From Ideonella_A sp031398385 (lineage in GTDB: Bacteria > Pseudomonadota > Gammaproteobacteria > Burkholderiales > Burkholderiaceae_C), in contig JANNNE010000001.1 in the NCBI GenBank assembly GCA_031398385.1, forward strand, positions 1 to 7,270: a stretch of DNA of 7,270 nucleotides, written 5' to 3'. Of the stretch, positions 5,881 to 7,270 are shown in pieces. Both the position numbers and the translations under genes were made by a program. The notes beneath the pieces were generated by a model. The model searched no databases. It saw only the letters and a list, made by a program, of their open reading frames with translations, and was not told where the DNA came from. Position 1 is the first letter of the stretch. Each line of letters opens with the position of its first letter.

Positions 5881-6399
5881 GTGCTCGATGTCGACAAGGT
5901 TAACAAGGCCTTCAGCGGGCTGGCGACCGTCAACGATGTCAGCTTCCAGATTCGCGCCAGCGACATCGTCGGCCTTATCGGCCCCAACGGTGCCGGCAAG
6001 TCGACCTTGCTGAACGCCTTGATGGGTGTGCTGCCGATGCGCGGCAGCCTGCCCTTCGATGGCGAGGATGTTGCCCGCCTGACGCTCGAGGGGCGCGTGA
6101 TGCGCGGCATCGCCCTGATGCCGGAGAAGCGTGAACTGTTCGGCAGCATGAGCCTCGAGGACAACCTGGTGCTCGGTGGCTGGCGGCCGCGTCGGCAACG
6201 GGTGGCCGGCTGGCGTGATCACATGGACACGCTATGCACGCTGTTTCCGCGGCCGAAGGAGCGCCGCACACAGCTGGCCGGCACCTTGTCGGGAGGTGAA
6301 CACCAGATGCTCGCCTTCGGCCGCGCGTTGATGGGCCAACCCAAGCTGCTGATGCTCGAAGGGGTCGGACATTTCCCACCTGCGTTTCCGATGTCGTAG
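5881..6399 (+). pseudogene. Truncated Liv-type ABC transporter ATPase, LivG-like head joined to LivF-like body
   Basis: The open frame (172 codons from GTG 5881; in-frame similarity may begin at GAG 5875) starts LDVDKVNKAFSGLATVNDVSF, typical of LivG, through IVGLIGPNGAGKST (Walker A, K40). From LLNALMGVLPMRGS onward it follows LivF: FDGEDVARL, then IALMPEKRELFGSMSLEDNL in place of a LivG Q-loop region, LFPRPKERR, and the signature LSGGEHQ (136-142). The match stops at LLMLE (156-160), exactly where Walker B LLMLDEPSLGLAP is expected; the frame then reads GVGHFPPAFPMS and stops. Without the Walker B Asp, the catalytic Glu and the H-loop it cannot hydrolyse ATP. No ribosome binding site or native start remains. 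LivG and LivF normally energise uptake of branched amino acids or aromatic acids. ABC ATPase truncation is firm; the LivG/LivF hybrid call is from recalled family patterns. Confidence 0.75.
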
Positions 6400-6459
6400 G
6401 CGTGATTCCACTGGCTTCGAGTCCGATCATTGTCAGCTCAGGAATTTCGCACCAATGTC

Positions 6460-7263
6460 ATGACCAAGCAGCAACCATCTCTTGCCGGTATCGCCACGCC
6501 CGATGGACCGCTGACCACACCGCCCTGGTCGTTGTTGGGCAGCGAGCCGGTACGGGCTGCTCTCGAATATGTGAGCTATCAGGTGATGGCGCCGCGCGAG
6601 GCGCCGTCTGGCGATGGTCATCCGGTGGTGATCTTTCCCGGCCTCGGATCCGATCACCGATCGGTTGCCCCACTCAGGTCGTTATGCACCAGACAGGGCT
6701 ATGACACCCATGACTGGGGCCGCGGCTTCAATACCGGGCCGCATGGTGATGCAGCCGCCTGGCTGGAGGCGCTGGCCGACGATGTGCGCCGGATGGTGGC
6801 GAAAAACGGCCAGCGGATGAGCCTGATCGGCTGGAGCCTCGGCGGCATCTACGCGCGCGAGATCGCAAAAATCCTCGGTAGCGATGTCCGTCAGGTGATC
6901 ACGCTGGGCTCACCGTTTTCCGGTGATCCCGGGCATACCAATGTGGCCTGGGTCTACCGGCTGCTGAACCGCAAGCGTGCCCTCGTCGACGGTCAGTTCC
7001 AGTCGCGGCTGGCCGGGGCACCGGATGTGCCGACCACGTCGATCTATACCCGCAACGATGGCATCGTGGCATGGCAGGCGTGCGTGCAGCGCGAAGCGGC
7101 AGGTCTCGCCGAAAACGTCGAAGTCAAGGGCAGCCACTGCGGCTTGTGCTGGAACCGCGATGTGCACACTATCGTCGCCGATCGCCTGGCGCAGGAAGAA
7201 GGCGCGTGGCGGCCGTATCGGGTGGCCGATGAGGTGGTGGAAAAGGTGGCGGCGACGGCTTGA
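6460..7263 (+). CDS. Alpha/beta hydrolase (putative lipase/esterase)
   Basis: This 267-residue protein starts at ATG 6460; an in-frame TTG at 6430 would add ten residues and AGGAA at 6440-6444 is too far to decide cleanly. Order of motifs: strand and oxyanion loop PVVIFPGLGSDHRS (55-68), YDTHDWGRGFNTGPHGD (81-97), nucleophile elbow GWSLGG with Ser126, YAREIAK, LGSPFSG, then SIYTRNDGIVAWQACV with Asp200 and GSHCGLCWN with His226 as the likely rest of the triad. No signal peptide or membrane segment, so it is probably cytoplasmic. Similar proteins are common in betaproteobacteria as alpha/beta hydrolases of unknown substrate. It follows the collapsed transporter on the same strand and may be expressed from the upstream operon. 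Hydrolysis of an ester whose acid feeds the CoA ligase is possible but unproven. Confidence 0.88.
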   Translation: MTKQQPSLAGIATPDGPLTTPPWSLLGSEPVRAALEYVSYQVMAPREAPSGDGHPVVIFPGLGSDHRSVAPLRSLCTRQGYDTHDWGRGFNTGPHGDAAAWLEALADDVRRMVAKNGQRMSLIGWSLGGIYAREIAKILGSDVRQVITLGSPFSGDPGHTNVAWVYRLLNRKRALVDGQFQSRLAGAPDVPTTSIYTRNDGIVAWQACVQREAAGLAENVEVKGSHCGLCWNRDVHTIVADRLAQEEGAWRPYRVADEVVEKVAATA

Positions 7264-7270
7264 GGCTGCG

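Noticed and set aside
5881..6399. Functional short ABC ATPase
   Set aside because: Walker B Asp, catalytic Glu and H-loop are missing and there is no native start, so an active ATPase is not plausible.

Overview
The window is GC-rich proteobacterial DNA. Gene styles (a Fcs-like CoA ligase, a CBS3-type 4-hydroxybenzoyl-CoA thioesterase, Liv-type ABC transporter pieces) fit a betaproteobacterium or a close environmental relative that uses aromatic or acyl acids. That placement is inference. No rRNA, tRNA, CRISPR array or intact insertion sequence was seen.

Left part (1-2759, all minus strand): a MocR/PdxR-type regulator (GntR HTH plus aminotransferase-like domain) whose C-terminus is cut by the window edge. 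Upstream of it lies about 520 bases with no convincing gene, then a small glycine-zipper membrane protein with a clean ribosome binding site, then a broken DEDD 3'-5' exonuclease gene that has lost its start codon and C-terminal half.

Middle (2760-5781): a TetR repressor is divergent from a two-gene unit, a feruloyl-CoA-synthase-like ligase and a hotdog acyl-CoA thioesterase overlapping by ATGA. The divergent intergenic region carries two copies of a 16-bp palindrome with arms CATACA/TGTATG, which are probable TetR operators. The simplest reading is that TetR represses itself and the ligase-thioesterase pair until an acid or its CoA ester relieves it. An 11-bp perfect hairpin lies inside the start of the TetR gene.

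Right part (5782-7270): where a Liv-type uptake transporter would be expected, only scars remain. A frameshifted signal-peptide stub of a substrate-binding protein runs directly into an ATPase whose N-terminus looks like LivG and whose remainder looks like LivF, and which ends at Walker B. An intact alpha/beta hydrolase follows. The locus looks like an aromatic/acyl acid activation cluster whose transporter operon was collapsed by internal deletions. The most distinctive observations are the paired operators, the collapsed transporter, the intragenic hairpin and the exonuclease relic; I see no clearly new molecular system.
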